64,000 nt of DNA from Hyphomicrobiales bacterium (GTDB lineage: Bacteria > Pseudomonadota > Alphaproteobacteria > Rhizobiales > Rhizobiaceae). How positions within the stretch are numbered: position 1 is the first letter of the stretch; every line of letters starts with the position of its first letter. A program made the position numbers and the translations under genes. The stretch covers positions 186,001-250,000 of the forward strand of contig UCEU01000016.1 of the NCBI GenBank assembly GCA_900471485.1, given 5' to 3'. Shown here one piece after another: positions 62,391 to 64,000 of this stretch. Below the pieces are notes generated by a model. That model searched no databases. It saw nothing but the letters and a program-made list of their open reading frames with translations, and was not told where the DNA came from.

Positions 62391-63197
62391 ATGACAGCAC
62401 CTCCCGAATATCACCTGTTTATAGACGACACCGGCAGCCGAGATCCCGACCATGAGCTTCCTCAACAGCGAAAGGACGGCATGGATTGCTTTGGCTTGGG
62501 CGGGTTCCTGATCAAGCAAGAAGATATCGGTGAGCTACAGGTACGACACTCCGCATTCTGCGCTGAGCATGGGATCGACTACCCGCTGCACTCGCACAAA
62601 ATTCGTGGCGGTCGCGGAGATTTTGGTTGGCTAAGAAATCCTGAGAAGGCGCGGCTTTTCTTTCCGGAACTCGACGCATTTATCCTCTCCCTGCCCGTGA
62701 TTGGGATTGCAGCCGTCATCGATCGACCGGGATATGTCTTGCGGTATCGCGAGAAATATCAAGAACGACTGTGGCTGATGTGTAAAACCGCCTACTCGAT
62801 CCTCATTGAGCGGGCGGCAAAGTTCGCGGATAGTCAAGGCCGGACCCTTCGGGTTTTCTTCGAGGCGAGCGGCAAACACGAAGACCGGGATCTGATGACC
62901 TATGCCAAGGCGCTCAAGGCCGACGGAATGCCATTCGCGGGCGACGGCGCAAATGCCTATGGCTCGCTTCCTCCAGAGGAATTCCGGCGGATCGTCAGAG
63001 GTGAACCCAAGCGCCGGACCAAGGAGGCGGCGATGATGCAGGTCGCTGACCTGATGCTCTATCCGATGGCCAAGGGTGGATATGATCCCACCTATAAACC
63101 GTATGTCGATCTCATGAAGTCGGGCAAACTGATCGACGCGCTCGTTCCAGAACAGGACCGGTCGAGCCTCGGAATCAAATACAGCTGCTTTAAATGA
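62391..63197 (+). CDS. DUF3800 protein
   Basis: 268 residues from the ATG at 62391; a GTG at 62385 is possible. The conserved acidic N-terminus YHLFIDDTGSRDPDHELPQQ, the middle FFEASGKHEDRD and the C-terminal MMQVADLMLYPMAKGGYDPT fit DUF3800, which has an RNase-H-like fold. Function unknown. It follows traH by 60 bp with AT-rich sequence between and may have its own promoter. Confidence 0.85.
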   Translation: MTAPPEYHLFIDDTGSRDPDHELPQQRKDGMDCFGLGGFLIKQEDIGELQVRHSAFCAEHGIDYPLHSHKIRGGRGDFGWLRNPEKARLFFPELDAFILSLPVIGIAAVIDRPGYVLRYREKYQERLWLMCKTAYSILIERAAKFADSQGRTLRVFFEASGKHEDRDLMTYAKALKADGMPFAGDGANAYGSLPPEEFRRIVRGEPKRRTKEAAMMQVADLMLYPMAKGGYDPTYKPYVDLMKSGKLIDALVPEQDRSSLGIKYSCFK

Positions 63198-63200
63198 AAA

Positions 63201-63220
63201 AAGGTCCTTGCGGACCTTAA
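63201..63220. terminator. hairpin terminator after DUF3800
   Basis: AAGGTCC-TTGC-GGACCTT just after the stop, with A-run before and TAATTCG after. It could work on both strands. Confidence 0.65.
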
Positions 63221-63369
63221 TTCGTTTCGGCCAGCGCCTAGCGCTGACCCCGGAGCGTTGCTCTACTGGAAAAGTAGTGCACGTAAAACTGTTTTGCAAG
63301 TTTGATTTGGGCGAGTCGTCAGATTTGGTGCGGACACGCTCTGAAGCTCTAGCAGGGCGTTCGGTCCTA

Positions 63370-64000
63370 TCAATAGAGAAACCGTTTCAAACTCAGACCC
63401 GCATGCAGGATGTACGGCAGCCGTCCAAGGGAATAATGGCCACAATTCAGCTTCAAGATCTGTGGTCGGCCACCGTCGTTCTTCAAGCTGGATAACAGGC
63501 TCTCCGAGATCGCTGGCATCACAACCTTGTCTCTTCTGGCCAAGACAATCTGGATATCGAGCTCCGGCCGTGCCAAACGACGCGTGTAGTTCTCGAGATT
63601 GAGTGGACCCCATGCTCTCCTGAGATCAGCCAGCTCGATCTCATGCTCCAGGCTGCTGCGGATAGTTCGAGTGGCGCGACCGGTCCAAACCATATCCGCA
63701 AGGCTCCCACCTGGCAGAAACAGCGAAGCCTTCGAAACGCTCAGATCATGGGCCGCAATCAATCCTGCGACCCAAGATCCAAGGCTCATGCCCAGGACAG
63801 AGATTTCTTGGTAGCCTTCACCCTTCAGCCAGCAGATGAGTTTTTTTCCATCACACACGGCCTGCTTCACCGCTTGGATCGTACGACCAAGGTTGGCGCT
63901 CAACATATAATCCGCGTGCAATGAGCCGGGCCGGCCACGCTCGAGGTGATAAGGCATCGCGATCTCGACGACCGTGATCCCGCGCCGTGACAAAAAGCCG
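63370..64000 (-). CDS. alpha/beta hydrolase, 5' end beyond the window
   Basis: At least 208 residues; the frame runs off the right edge, so the true start is not in the window. ISVLGMSLGSWVAGLIAAHD contains the nucleophile elbow GMSLG (Ser). QIVLARRDKVVMPAIS carries the Asp-like acid region and LNCGHYSLGRLPYI the catalytic His. Substrate unknown. Convergent with the DUF3800 gene. Confidence 0.75.
   Translation of the reverse strand, partial: GFLSRRGITVVEIAMPYHLERGRPGSLHADYMLSANLGRTIQAVKQAVCDGKKLICWLKGEGYQEISVLGMSLGSWVAGLIAAHDLSVSKASLFLPGGSLADMVWTGRATRTIRSSLEHEIELADLRRAWGPLNLENYTRRLARPELDIQIVLARRDKVVMPAISESLLSSLKNDGGRPQILKLNCGHYSLGRLPYILHAGLSLKRFLY

Noticed and set aside
1..64000. tRNA or rRNA genes and integration into a tRNA
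   Set aside because: No cloverleaf-like sequence or rRNA segment was recognised by eye; a tRNA scan would be decisive.

Overview
The window looks like part of a large conjugative plasmid or chromid of a Rhizobiales alphaproteobacterium (Rhizobium / Ensifer / Agrobacterium / Mesorhizobium type). The evidence is a Ti-type transfer region (traG-traD-traC on minus, an oriT with a Q-type nic motif, then traA-traF-traB-traH on plus), the rhizobial plasmid block TOPRIM / DUF1419 / giant methylase-helicase / ParB-like / DUF7007 / ArdC / DUF736, SyrB-like proteins, BA14K and DUF1236 envelope proteins, and an HWE-type kinase remnant. Composition is GC-rich throughout. No repABC, rRNA, tRNA or CRISPR array was seen.

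Layout. (1) 1-15.2 kb is a cell-envelope and signalling island. It holds a FecR protein coupled to a CHASE2-PAS-GGDEF-EAL protein, three DUF1236 proteins, a BA14K protein, a BON protein, three secreted proteins with Gly/Asn-rich tracts, a lone receiver protein, and a NarL-type two-component pair whose regulator carries an in-frame TAG. A palindromic box (GACTTAAGTC and variants) lies 70-90 bp before five of the genes, often as two copies 22-23 bp apart, which suggests a local regulon. A decayed cobalt-type nitrile hydratase operon sits inside this island. (2) 15.4-25.5 kb is an accessory region rich in broken genes: an internally deleted IS21-family element, a truncated HWE kinase, a frameshifted NmrA-like gene and a DUF1214 remnant. 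Small intact genes lie among them (VOC protein, DUF3008, DUF2934, a possible DUF3606 protein, SyrB-like, DUF1254). (3) 26.06-34.83 kb is a mobile unit bounded by ~90-bp inverted repeats. It carries three overlapping tyrosine recombinases (recombinase-in-trio, RIT) and an arsenic-resistance cargo: two arsR genes, an MFS transporter, a DUF6428 gene, arsH, a frameshifted arsC, acr3 and a second arsC. (4) 35-52.5 kb is the plasmid block named above, with several small unknown genes and a degraded partial gene duplication. (5) 52.5-63.2 kb holds a secreted nuclease, a WGR protein and the transfer region. The window ends inside an alpha/beta hydrolase.

How the parts work together. The tra genes encode the relaxase-helicase, coupling protein, pilin-maturation and oriT-processing functions for self-transfer. 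A tra-box-like palindrome between traC and traA suggests quorum-type control. The 35-52 kb block looks like genes that protect or process the incoming plasmid. The RIT-ars unit interrupts what is probably an older junction between a 55-codon gene and the TOPRIM gene. At least nine genes carry single-base frameshifts or in-frame TAG codons although the rest of their frames is preserved; this is either recent decay of accessory DNA or sequencing error.
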